A stretch of 64,000 nucleotides of DNA, taken from Hygrocybe punicea (lineage: Eukaryota > Basidiomycota > Agaricomycetes > Agaricales > Hygrophoraceae). Where the stretch lies: positions 496,001 to 560,000 of the forward strand of contig OY744462.1 of NCBI GenBank assembly GCA_963556145.1. The letters run 5' to 3'. Numbering within the stretch: the first letter of the stretch is position 1; the number at the start of each line of letters is the position of its first letter. The notes beneath the pieces were generated by a model. The model searched no databases. It saw only the letters and a list, made by a program, of their open reading frames with translations, and was not told the origin of the DNA. Of the stretch, positions 11,604 to 22,389 are shown in pieces. The translations under genes were made by a program, and so were the position numbers.

Positions 11604-14344
11604 AAGGGAATGATCCCTTCATAGTTCCTAATTTTATTCCAAACACTTTGCCAAGGGCTGACTGTGGTGATCGAGAATATTATTGTTGTACAATGTTAAC
11701 ATTTTTCAAGCCATGGAGAAGTGGCAAAGAACTCAAATGTAAATTACAAACATGGGATAATGCTTTTATAGACCATGAGTTTTCCAAAAGAGAGCTGGAG
11801 ATCATGAAATACTTTGGTCTGCGGTATGAGTGTTTGGATGCAAGAGATGATTTCTCTGCTAAACGTCAGAAGAATAATACTGCAGATATAAGGTATTCAT
11901 GGGCGACCTCAAACGGTCTTGATGAACTGGATGACATGCAAAATGCTGAATTAGCATTTAACGGCAATGACTTCAACAACAATATTGATGAAGACAATCA
12001 TGACACAGAAATACTCCTGAAACTTGGTCAAAAATGACAAAAGAGGAAGGATCAAATGCTAATAGCTGAAAGAACTTTGAAAAGGTCAGGGTGGCTCGAT
12101 GATTGTATTGATGGTACCCCAGATATAGGACCATTGATACCTATAGAACCACCTGTAGTACAAACAGCAAAATTGTGGAGAGCTGCAGTCCTTGCAAAGA
12201 AAAAGGAAATCATTGATGACAGAAATAAAAATTTACCAACAAACACAGCAACCATAAATAAATTGGGAAATTTTCAATATAATGATGTCAAGATAGTGGA
12301 TGCAGCATACATCAACCATATGTTTATTCCTGCAAACAGAGCTGATCGTCATCTTATTGATGTAACTATCAATGATTACAAGTTGAACACTGACCAAAAG
12401 AGAGCATTTCATATCATTGCGAATCACTCTACCTTGATTAACAGTTCTGATAAGCTACGCATGTATCTTGGTGGGATGGCAGGCACAGGGAAATCACAAG
12501 TCATCAAAGCATTGACTGGTTTTTTTGGTAAACACAACGAAAATCATCGATTTGTGGTTCTTGCACCAACCGGTGGTGCTGCTGCCCTTGTAAATGGATC
12601 CACATATCACTCCATTCTTGAAATTAATCAGGGAGGATCATCTCGTTCCCTTGCACAAGTACGTGCCAATCTTGATGGTGTGGATTACATTTTCATTGAT
12701 GAGGTGTCAATGTTATCTTGCAGAGATATGTATAAAATCAGTGCTCAGTGTGCAAAAGCACGTGGTGTTTATGATGAACCCTTTGGTGGCATTAATATGA
12801 TATTTGCAGGAGATTTTGGCCAACTTCCACCAGCTATGAGTGGTGCTCCTTTGTACTCTGGAACCGTTGGTGTCCAAATAAATTCCAGTTAAACTATAGC
12901 AAATCAGGAAGCTGCTATAAGCAAAGCTCTTTGGCATCAGATTACAACAGTTGTTATATTATGTGAAAATATGAGACAAATCAATCAGTCAAAAGACGAT
13001 GTCCAACTGAGACCGGCGTTGGAAAACATGAGATACCAAGCATGTACTCCCAAAGATATTGCATTTCTTCGTACTCGTGTTGCAGGAAAAAGTCCAAATG
13101 ATCCAAAATTAGCCCAAAAGAAATTCAGGAATGTATCAGTTGTAACTGCATTAAATGCACAAGAAGACAAAATCAATGAACTTGGTATTCAATGTTTTGC
13201 TGCTAAAAATAAAAGACCATTAACATTATTTTATTCTATAGATAGATGGAATGATACTACTAGTTCCAATAGCAAAAGAAAATCTCATCACATGTTAACA
13301 ATTTTGGATTCTATTCAACACACAAAGATATTGGAACCTTCACTCCAAAAACCACTTTGGAGCCAACCACATGCATCATCCTCTGATCATATACCAGGAA
13401 GATTGGACTTATGTGTAGGCATGCCAGTGATGCTGAGAAACAATGATGCAACAGAGTGCTGCATTACCAAAGGAGCAGAGGGCATGGTTGTGGGTTGGCA
13501 GAGTGTAATAGGTCCAGAACAACAAACTGTACTGGACACTTTATTTGTCAGATTATTGAATCCTCCAAAAAAAATTAACATAGAAGGACTTCCTGAAAAT
13601 GTGGTGCCGATTACAAAACATGTCACTTCCACCATGTGCTCATTACCCAATGATGATGTGATATCTTTGTCAAGAGAACAAGTGTTGGTACTACCTAATT
13701 TTGCAATGACTGATTATGCATGTCAAGGACATACTCATCCTAACAATGTGGTCGACCTCAGTAGTTGTAGAAACCACCAATCCTACTATACTTGCTTATC
13801 AAGAAGTGCATCTGCAGTAGGAACTATCATCATGTAAGGCTTTGATCCTAAAGTAATTACAGGTGGTGCTTCTGGATATCTCAGGCAAGAATTCAGGGAA
13901 TTAGAACTGCTTGATGAGATTATCAAACTGAAATATCAAGGACTCTTACCAGACCATGTCAAGGGAGATCAGCAAAATTCTATCATTGATCAATTTAGAA
14001 AATGGAAAGGAAAGTCATATATTCCAAAAAACATTCATCATGCTATTGCATGGAAAGCCACGGAGCAACTAAATCAATACACAACACAGCCCTCTCCATG
14101 GCAATTAATTAAACATATGAACAAAAATCAAAAGGCAGATTACAGAAACCTCAACTTTGTTCCTGCAAAAGGAACTGTTCCAATCACTGTCACTCATAAA
14201 AATTCCACAGCCAATGTATTACAAAATAAAAAACGAAAATTACAACAAGTTGTAAGTTCATCTTCCATTGTGAAAAAAAGACGAAAAACAAGTACTATTG
14301 AATTAAATGAACCAAAAGGGTTTATATGGGATGCGCAAGATTAG
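11600..14344 (+). pseudogene. Helitron protein, PIF1-type helicase part
   Basis: SF1B helicase that would unwind the transferred strand. Motif I (Walker A) GGMAGTGKS is at 12,470-12,496, motif II FIDEVSM near 12,692, motif III GDFGQLPP at 12,809-12,832. VALNAQEDKINELG-like spacing appears near 13,140, and the C-terminal motifs are TDYACQGHTH near 13,708 and YTCLSRSAS near 13,786. In-frame stops at 12,035 (TGA), 12,890 (TAA), 13,835 (TAA) and 14,342 (TAG) lie between conserved blocks that otherwise read through in one frame. Each could come from CGA, CAA or CAG by one C-to-T change. A basic region (KKRRK near 14,270) follows the helicase and leads into the protease-like domain. Confidence 0.88.
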
Positions 14345-15664
14345 AGCTGTGCTTATGATTCACTCTTTACAATATTACTAGCAATATGGAATGAAGATCC
14401 ATCAAGTTGAAAAAAAAGATTCAATAGCATCAATGAAATATTAAAGATTTTGAGCTTAGGATTCAAACAATCCAAGAATCACACAACAGATTTAGAAACA
14501 GCTAGAAATACAATCAGACATTTATTGCATCAAGATAAACCCAAAATATTTCCTTATGGTCAAGTTGGCATTGCCATAAGTGATTTGGCCCATTGTATAA
14601 ACAAAGCAAATGAACCAATGACTTCAACTTGTCTTAAATGTATGAATTGTGAAAACATAACCATTCTGGAAAATGATAGATGTGATGCCATCTTTCATTG
14701 TTCATATTCATTTTCTGGAACAATCTCAGCATGTCTAGCTCAAATCATAGTTAATAGACAACGGCACAAATGTCAATTGTGTTGAGAAGAGATTACTAAA
14801 TTTATTGCATTTAACAAAATTCCACCTCTAATCATGTTTACAGTTGACTCTGTTGAGAATTTAATAGTTAGTCAAGTTATAAACTTGTCAATTGATGACA
14901 TGTCCACTGCTTTCACATTGAGAGGAATTGTGTACTATGGTGATGCACATTTTACTGCCCACATATTCATCAACGGTATGGTATGGTTTCATGATGGTAT
15001 ACCAACCAGATCAATTTGTATTACAGCTATTTTCATCGAGGTGTGGAAACTCCAAAATTTGAAGGTGGCTGTGCATTTCCAAATATGTAGTCTGCCGAGA
15101 TTCTGTGTATAATTTTGTAGCTCCGACTAAGTACTCTAAACGCTCGACATGGTGGCTTGTTCCCACTGCACCAGCACAATATGTCTATCAACAGGATCTG
15201 TAAGGTACTTGGTTTCAGGAAGTTTTTAGTATACCCTGCAGATCACTGGAAATATGGCATCACTTCCAAGTTCCAATCCCTGTAAAGTACAGTTTGGGTG
15301 TAAATTCATCACATCTGATATCATTTTCATTATCTCCCTTCTTGAAAACTCCCCAACACTCTTTCTTGATGAAATCCAGGACCAACTGTATGATCACTGA
15401 AAGATTGCCATCTCTGTATCTACACTTACTCGCGCATTGCACTGGACCAACAAGCAAGTATCCCGCTTAGTCGGAGCTATGAAATTTTACACGGAATCTC
15501 GGCAGACTACATATTTGGAAATGCACAGCCACCTTCAAATTTTGGAGTTTCTACACCTCGATGAAAAAAGCTGTAATAAAGGTGATATAGATGACTTTTC
15601 AAATATTAATTTATTGTCATGTAATGGTAATAATGCTGTACTGTTTATATATACTCAATCTTAA
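14345..15664 (+). pseudogene. Helitron protein, C-terminal ubiquitin-protease-like domain
   Basis: In frame after a TAG at 14,342 comes SCAYDSLFTILLAIW, which looks like the Cys box of a ubiquitin-specific-protease-type cysteine peptidase. Paired cysteines follow (CLKCMNC near 14,630; HKCQLC near 14,767), as in the zinc-binding finger of such enzymes. A His-box-like block DAHFTAHIFINGMVWFHDGI lies near 14,942-15,000. Stops at 14,408 and 14,783 break the frame. A MITE interrupts it at 15,021-15,576; removing the MITE and one TA rejoins TRSIC to KGDIDDF, and the protein ends NAVLFIYTQS with TAA at 15,662-15,664, only 65 bases before the Helitron terminus. The peptidase assignment rests on motifs and would need profile searching. 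Whether it acts on ubiquitin or cleaves the Helitron polyprotein is unknown. Confidence 0.65.
15021..15576. mobile_element. TA-flanked palindromic MITE (556 bp) near the Helitron C-terminus
   Basis: Inverted ends TTACAGCTATTTTCATCGAG and CTCGATGAAAAAAGCTGTAA, with arms of about 110 bp. TA copies lie at 15,019-15,020 and 15,577-15,578. Excision with one TA restores the Helitron frame. Its ends differ from those of the 8,372 MITE, so it is a separate family with the same target preference. Confidence 0.88.
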
Positions 15665-15701
15665 TATTTGTTCTGTTGCTAGAAAGAGGAATGAGTAACA
15701 T

Positions 15702-15733
15702 GCCATGCAAAGCAATGGCCCACACCCCACTAG
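15702..15733 (+). other. Helitron 3' terminus (hairpin and CTAG)
   Basis: Hairpin 15,702-15,719: GCCA pairs with TGGC, one bulged A, TGC pairs with GCA, loop AAA. Ten bases later comes CTAG (15,730-15,733), then host T. This is the expected arrangement for a Helitron 3' end, 66 bases after the stop codon of the protein. Confidence 0.88.
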
Positions 15734-16185
15734 TAAGTGATTAATATACAATTAACATATAAGATAATATGTGATATCACATTGAATTTTACGTTTGAAG
15801 TAAAAATAATACTAGATGATCAGAAATAAGTTCATTTTTGCTTATATGGCTAATATTACCATATATAGTAACAGTAGGCATATGTCGCTATAACTAGTGT
15901 GATCAGTGGAAAATTTAGACTATATAGTGTAAAATTGCCTTATATGGTTAGACCGGTCACATGTGACTATCATTATTGTGATCAGCAAAAAAATTGCTAT
16001 ATAATATCAAAAATTACCTTATATGGTTGGATTGGTCATATGTGACTATCACACCTTGCCTAAAATAATTATCTTAGTCAGCAGTTTAATTTTCAGCTGA
16101 TTCTGATAAGAATTAAGGCCAGTATAAATATTTTGAATATAATTACATATGTATAATAAATACTATGATGATCAGTATGTAGTTT

Positions 16186-16640
16186 GGTAAATTCTATTCA
16201 ACACCTCAGGGAGTTCTCATGTAACCTAACACCCCTTTCCTGATACAGTAATTGCTAAGTATCCTGATAACATTTCAGAATTGATTTTTCAAAGAATACT
16301 GGAGGTAAAAATGCAATAAAACTAGGTCATGATAGTTGAGAGATAGGAGTCCTTTTGAAAGACTTTTTTGTAGCTATCAATGCAGTGGACACTTGAAAAA
16401 TTCAATTCAATTCAAGACTTAGACATGCTTTGTAACAACTGGGTGTCCAAACTGTTTGGTTATTTGTCTTCATGGTCTTATACTGGTGTGTGTTTTAAAT
16501 CCGTTTTTTTCATAAAAAGTTCATGGGTGATCAATGAATGATAAATGTTTCAATGTTATCAGGACATTTAGCAATTACTGTATAAGGAAAGGGGTGTTAG
16601 GTTACATGAGAGCTCCCTGGGGAGTCAAATAGAATTCGCC
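16186..16640. mobile_element. nested MITE with 9-bp target duplication (Mutator-like)
   Basis: 455 bp. The ends GGTAAATTCTATT and AATAGAATTCGCC are inverted with two mismatches, and the inner arms share TCTCATGTAACCTAACACCC. Direct repeats ATGTAGTTT flank it (16,177-16,185 and 16,641-16,649). Nine-base duplications are typical of the Mutator superfamily. No transposase is present. It sits in the left arm of the larger inverted-repeat element and is therefore younger than it. Confidence 0.8.
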
Positions 16641-17926
16641 ATGTAGTTTAGCATATATTATGCAAAATTACCATATATGGTTAGACTGGTCACACATGAC
16701 TGTCACCATTGCAATCAGCAACACATTGGCTGTACAATATCAAAAATTACTTGATATGGTTAGATTGGTCACATGTGACTGTCACACCTGGCCTGAAATG
16801 GTTATATTAGTCAGCAGTTCAATTTTTAGCTGATTCTGACAAGAATTGATGCCAGTACGAATATTTTGAATATAATTTGAAGGTAATTTGTCTTTTTTGA
16901 GGCAACCCATATTTGGATGCTTATGTAAGCTTGTCCACACATGGCCCTAACTGTATCTGATTTTCCAATATCACAAGTAGAATCATCTCTCTTGTCCAAA
17001 AAAATTTTGTCTATAGGAGATCAACTTTATTTATTTATTAATTACGAGTTCTTTTAATTTATTAAAAGACTCGTTCTTTATCAGACCTGGTTCAGTGAAG
17101 GTTTGTAATTAATTAATTCATTAATTCATTAATGTTTTTGAATCGCCTATAGAGACAACTTTTTTGGGCAAGAGATATGATTCTACTTCTTATGCTGGAA
17201 TGTAACATAAAATCAGGGCCATGTTTGGAGTGGCTTACATAAGCATCCAAATATGGGTTGTCTCAGACACATCAAGTTACCTTTTAATTATATTCAAAAT
17301 ATTCATACTAGCTTCAATTCTTATCAGAAGCAGCTGGAAATCATACTGCTGACTAATATAACCATTTCGGTCATGGTGTGACAGTCACATATGACAGATC
17401 TAACCACATAAGGTAATGTCTGATATTATATACCAAATTTTGTGCTGATCACAATGGTGATAGTCACATGTGACCAGTCTAACTATATAAGGCAATTTTA
17501 CACTATATATGCCAAATTTTGAGCTGATCACAGGAGTCATAGTCACATGTGACCACATTTACTATATATGGAAATATCAGCTATATAAGGAGAAATAAGC
17601 TAAACTTAGTTGATGTACTGATATTTTTACTTAAAACATAAAATTCGATGTGATATTACTATATACATGTACATATTATGCAAAATCATTTATAATGTTC
17701 ATGACAATCATACAAATAAAAATCTAATGAAAGAAAACAAATTTGTTCATACTATGTTGTATATTGATCTATTTAACAAGTACAGCTGTGTTATCATCTA
17801 TTCTGCAGCATTTAAGGTCATGAAGAAGTAGGGTTGAGCAAATGTAAGACAATTGTTATTATACTATGTGTAACATTATTGGTTACTTCACTATAGAAGT
17901 GAGGGGGAAAAAAAGAACTCGTTCAT

Positions 17927-17956
17927 GCCATGCGCAGCACTGGCACACTAAACAAG
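17927..17956 (+). other. Helitron-type 3' terminus, CAAG variant
   Basis: Hairpin GCCATGCGCAGCACTGGC would be the perfect form; this copy has the stem at 17,927-17,944, followed by a terminus AACAAG at 17,951-17,956 and then T. Same fold as the 15,702 hairpin. The related copy at about 55,143 runs directly into ATGCACCCTCAC without it, consistent with an insertion. Confidence 0.65.
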
Positions 17957-18019
17957 TTAATTATGCACCCTCACTAAACCAGGTCTGATAAAGAACAAGT
18001 CTTTTAATAAATTCAAAGA

Positions 18020-18245
18020 ACCCATAACTACTCTCCATCAGTCTACACCTATGCTCTGTTTCCGTTGGACATGAGCAATCAGGGGGTCTAAGGACTTCGC
18101 ATTTCAGCTGTCTGCCCAACTACCACCAACCCCTCTTTTTGATCCACCAGGACATCCTGTCCCACACCACTGGGTCATGTACACCCCCCTGTATCCCGTT
18201 TCTGTTCAAAACGTGAGGTTGGAAGGCTCCAGCTCTCCATTTTTT
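18020..18245 (+). repeat. fragment of the ~147-bp C-rich satellite
   Basis: Contains the recurrent blocks of this family: CTACACC-TGCTCTGTTTCCGTTG, GTCTAAGGACTTCGCATTTCAGCTGTC, ACCACCAACCCCTCTTTTTGA. The closest match by eye is the array at 53,120-54,040. Confidence 0.6.
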
Positions 18246-19930
18246 AACCAGTATATTTAATTATTACATAGAAATTAAATATTATATAATCAATTTCCAA
18301 ATATATCTCTGAAATCTCATGCAATGTTTATGATACATCTTCCGCTAGTGCATATTATGTTATTCTACTGTGTTGTGTTTCTACTACTTCTGCTTTTCTC
18401 TATTCCCTATGGGCTCTGTATAGGGCAATATCAGCCAATAGGCAAAAATAGGCTAAAATCAGATGATATGCTGATATGGTCATTTGAAACATATAATTCA
18501 ATATGGTATAGTCACATACATATATTGTCTTCATTGATAATTATATATTTCAAGTGAAATCTGTTATTGATGCAGGTAAAAACTATACAAATATAAATCC
18601 AATGATTTCAGGATTATTCTATATGTTTTGTGCAAAAACACAGAAAAAAGAACTTGTTCATGCCATGCACAGCACTGGCCCACTAAACAAGTGTGCAATT
18701 TCAAATTGCATCAGCTAACATACTATATATATATGTTGTAGCCTTGAATTTTATTTCGTGGACAACCTTGACACTATCTTTCTCCATCTCACAAGTAAAG
18801 AATGCATATCTTGGCTCTGAGAAAGTGTGTATTCCACCTTGTCATGTTCAGCTAATCCTTCTGCTCTACATGTATATATACTAGCAGCTCTTACATTACA
18901 TCTTACTTGATTGCTGATGATATTTTTTTATATTGACTCCACTTTGGGAGAGTGAGTTTTGTTTCTGTGACATGTGATATAGACTATGACCTTCTTATCT
19001 TTCACCATCTCCACTACTCTGATTGCCTACTCTTTCAAAGTCAAGTTTTTTGGGAGTTGACCACTATTAACCACTCAAATGTACAACATAAACCAGAATA
19101 CATCACATGCACAGGGCTAGGACAGGGTTTGAATTTCTGAACCTTGGCTGAGGGCTTGGAAATACCCAGAGCAAACCTTTTCTGACTTTGGTTTGTTTGA
19201 ACCTTGAGTTGGAACTCTATAAGAAGGCTGAGTTATATGAGGTGAAAATAAATAAATACAATTAAAAACTGATGATGTGTCAAAATAATAGTTGTTATGA
19301 CTGAGATTCGAATCTCAGAACTGCTTAAACAGCAACACCTTACTTCAACCATTACACCATATATCCTTGTTAGTGTTTTCTGAATAGGTCATCCATTTAC
19401 TCACAGGGCTGCATTTGGACTTGTATTTTTTTCTACTGCGAAACACCAATAGCCTGACTCTTCATCACTCATTACTGATTTGAGTAGTGTCAAAGCATTG
19501 TTAAAAAGAAACTAAGACTGAGGAGAGATGATATAAGAGAAATTTTATTGATTTTATTGATTCTATCAAGTGATTAGGTACATCTAACACCTTGTGAGAA
19601 TACACACTTGAAAAGGTTTTGGAGAAGCTTATGTCAGCACCAACCTTTGCACAGAGTTCCACCAAACATCATTCAAACCTTAGATACAAAAGGATGTGAC
19701 AACCATAGAATCAAATGTCACGACAACATTACATAATTTTATTGGTTCAGTTGTCTGTTTGTCTTTTTGTACCAATTTAGGAAACCAAGTTAAAACCACT
19801 ATACTGCATGTTGCTGATGACTGATGAGACCTTCATAATAAAAAAAGTTTGTGATAGCCATGTTTTTCTGAATACACTGTAAGAGTGTATTGGAATGTCA
19901 AGTCACAGAAAATAAGAATCCTTATATAAA
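18246..19930. other. non-coding AT-rich region with one Helitron-type 3' end
   Basis: No gene recognised. A Helitron-type hairpin GCCATGCACAGCACTGGC lies at 18,662-18,679 and ends CAAG at 18,691, followed by T. The rest is AT-rich and may be the body of the element that ends at 19,986. Confidence 0.5.
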
Positions 19931-19954
19931 TTGAGAGGGTGGAACAAGTAACCT

Positions 19955-19986
19955 GCCATGCAAAGCAATGGCCCACACCCCACTAG
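19955..19986 (+). other. second CTAG-type Helitron 3' terminus
   Basis: The hairpin GCCATGCAAAGCAATGGC (19,955-19,972) and the following CCACACCCCACTAG (19,973-19,986) are identical to those at 15,702-15,733. T follows, and minus-strand LINE sequence starts within a few bases. This marks a second plus-strand Helitron copy inserted in the LINE; its 5' end was not found. Confidence 0.85.
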
Positions 19987-19989
19987 TCA

Positions 19990-20647
19990 GTTATGGAGCT
20001 GGAACAGAACATGTTATCGACTCAGATTACGTTGCTCATTGACATGGACTGCAACATTGGTGTGTCTTCTGGTAATGCCATTCTCATGTTGTATTGGGCT
20101 AGGCGATCTAACAGAGGTCTTGCTACTTCAAGGTTAGCATTAGTGAAGAGATGGTTGTTATATTCTTTGTTCCAGAGTAGGTGGGGTGGTTGAAATCTCC
20201 TGCTAGGATGTAGTGAACTGGAGTCTGAGCTGGAGCTTAAGCTGTTGTGCTACCAAGGTACCATCACAATGTTGATATGTTGTTGTTGTTGCAGTCATTG
20301 TATATGTTGATGATCCTGATGATCCCAAAATCACCTTTTATCTTCACCGCTGTGACATCAGGTGAATCAATCAGTATCAGGGATCATGAGTCAGATTAGA
20401 GCTGTCTGTTGACCAGCATTATTGATTGAGTATGGCAGGTTGCATGCATGTCATGGTGTCATATCGCTGTATAGTAAGTGTTGGCTCTCAAGAGCCCCTT
20501 GAAATTGAAGTATGGTTCCTGTATGAGAATAAAGTCATAGTTAGTTTTAATTGAGTCTAGCATGTCGTGCTGGGCTATGAGCAATTTGTTGACATTCTGT
20601 TGTTGCCATAAGGTCAGTGGTTTCAGTGGATTGGAGATGGAGGTCAT
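19990..20647 (-). pseudogene. LINE ORF2, endonuclease part only
   Basis: Starts with ATG at 20,645-20,647: LKPLTLWQQQNVNKLL and DFILIQEPYFNFKG are typical of the first residues of the apurinic-type endonuclease of this clade. After a stop near 20,459, stop-broken frames still read GDFGIIRIINIYND and HYILAGDFNHPTYSG, the substrate-binding and catalytic core. The sequence is cut at 19,990 by the Helitron end, so reverse transcriptase is absent. It would not be functional. Confidence 0.78.
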
Positions 20648-20936
20648 GCGTAAAGCTCCTCCATCAAGGGTGAGTGGATAGGGTGTTGTTGTTGGTGGTG
20701 ATGTTGTTGTTGAGATGGATGTGGTGTCATTGTTTATGGTGCTGCATTGTGTCTGTTTGAGTTGATTTCCATGTCATGATGTGGGTGGGGCCTTCCAGCA
20801 GTTTGTCAGCCCACCATCCTCCAGAGGTAGGCAGTGCTGGTCTATCTGTCTAGTAAGTGTGTAGCATTTGTTGGGCAGTTTGTAGACTCATCCTCTGGTT
20901 GTGTCAGTTCATAACTGGTGCTAGTGCCATCCGTCA

Positions 20937-22300
20937 CTATCCAGCTCCTGGGTGGCCTCTGCTGCCAGGTCTCTGGTCATCCTGTTCTCCTCTGCTCTGT
21001 TCATGCTGTTTGTCCAGATGTGGGGTGTTGTTCATGGGCGTGTTATTTCTCCAAGTCGTGTCGAAAGTGTTCCATGCAGGATCTGTGTCCGTTCTGCCCC
21101 ATGTGCTGGGGTTGTTGGTGGGGAAGAGTCTGTACTTGGTGTTGGGGTCTTGATCACACACCCATTGGAGACGTTCTCTGAAGACTCGGCATTGCCGATC
21201 AGCAGCACCATGCCTGATTTCTTGGCAGTTGGCACATTTCATTTCCCCGGTGCTGCATAGCTGGTCTGCTACACAGTGGAGCCCTGCACAGCGTGCGCAT
21301 ACATCATGGATGAACTTGCACTCTCTCACAATGTGGCCTAATTTCTGGCATTTCATGCATCTTCATGGATCCATCAATGCTTTCTTCATCCTGCATTGCT
21401 TACCCCCATGAAGATACCATATTCTAATGTGTGATTCGCAGCCTCTCTCTTGCTGAAGCCCACTGTCAGAAAAGCAAATCGCTGTCCCTCTCAACGGAGG
21501 TGGGTTGGCTTGATCCAGCATGCCTCATATATCACCATTCTGGAGAGGGAGCTGACTTGCTCTACCCTTTCGATTGCTGCTTGTTCATTTAGGTCAAAGG
21601 AGGTAGGGACATGCTCAGTGACTACTTGGTACATTCTTGAGCTTCCTGTGGATGTGCCTCTAAATTGTGCCATGAATGCGTGCATTACATTCTTAGATCT
21701 TCGGTAGTTTGTCACCTGCATGGAATTGAGTGTGTATATTATCATTCCGGATTGTGTTCTGTGTGCTCCTACAAAGACCATGTCATTGGGTTTGTCTGCC
21801 ACTCTCATGCCCATCAAGTCAAGGGCTAGGGTCACCTTCTCCACCAGCTCTTTCTTGGATAAATTTGCTAGTGATTTGTTATGTGCATTAGGGAGTTTCT
21901 GTACTACAACCTATCTGTCTAGCATGTTCCCTTTCACTATTGGCACTGCGTGTTCTGGTAGAATCTGTGTGGTGGTTCTTGTAATCGACACGAACATGGG
22001 TGTGCTGTTATCGCTGGGTTGTTCTCAGTTGGTGGCTGCCTCTGCTATCTTGGTGGCCACCTCTACTACCTCAAGTGCACTTTTCATGTGGGTTGTGAGT
22101 TCATCTAGGTTGGCATGAAGGGTGTCCAGTGTGTTTGTCATTAGTTTTGTCACTCCCTGCAATAAGTCCTCCTGTGTTTCACTGGCTTCTGTTGCTGTCA
22201 TGATCATTTTAGTTTGAGGTGTATTAGTTCTTCCATTTTCCTGTCTCTCTTCACCACTGCCTTGTTCACTATCATATTCAGAGAGGTGTGGAGCCACCAC
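20937..22300 (-). pseudogene. LINE ORF1, gag-like zinc-knuckle protein
   Basis: RNA-binding ORF1 of a basidiomycete LINE. Starting at 22,300, the first ~90 residues are Gln/Thr/Glu-rich with a helical segment. The central domain (21,844-21,491; EKVTLALDLMGMRV, FVGAHRTQSGMIIYTLNS, VPTSFDLNEQAA) is the conserved core of this family. Zinc-binding cysteines follow (KCQKLGHIVREC at about 21,350, then CARCAGLHC and CANCQEIRHGAADRQC), and the tail ends near 20,937. Frames change between segments, so the copy is decayed. The order and spacing match ORF1 proteins of Tad-clade elements as I know them. Confidence 0.8.
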
Positions 22301-22389
22301 TCAGGTTGCTTTTGTTGGGGTCCTAGCTGGGGTGCTATGCAGTGTGTTGCCAAGAGAGTCCCCAAATGCATCTATTGTGTCTAACTCTT

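Larger units (their letters stand above)
6697..15733 (+). mobile_element. Helitron, near full length, decayed (5' end not located)
   Basis: Rolling-circle transposon carrying one very long protein frame (DUF6570-like region, Rep/HUH, PIF1-type helicase, protease-like C-terminus) that ends at 15,664. The 3' terminus is typical: an 18-nt hairpin GCCATGCAAAGCAATGGC at 15,702-15,719, then 10 bases, then CTAG at 15,730-15,733 followed by T. The frame carries about a dozen in-frame stops and one frameshift near 11,600, and is split by MITEs at 8,372-9,052 and 15,021-15,576. The 5' TC end was not found. The copy is probably non-autonomous now. Confidence 0.88.
15734..17956. mobile_element. imperfect inverted-repeat element with GTCACATGTGAC subterminal repeats
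   Basis: Left arm (from 15,734) and right arm (to about 17,660) are inverted, roughly 75-80% alike by eye, meeting near 17,075. Both carry units of about 100 bp with TATATGGTTAGAC-GGTCACATGTGACTATCA. The palindrome or close variants occur near 15,955, 16,035, 16,690 and 16,770 and inverted near 17,390, 17,465 and 17,540. Part of the left arm is duplicated around the nested MITE at 16,186. The left arm with its downstream end recurs at 54,574-55,215. A Helitron-type 3' hairpin ends at 17,956. No coding sequence was recognised. Confidence 0.65.
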
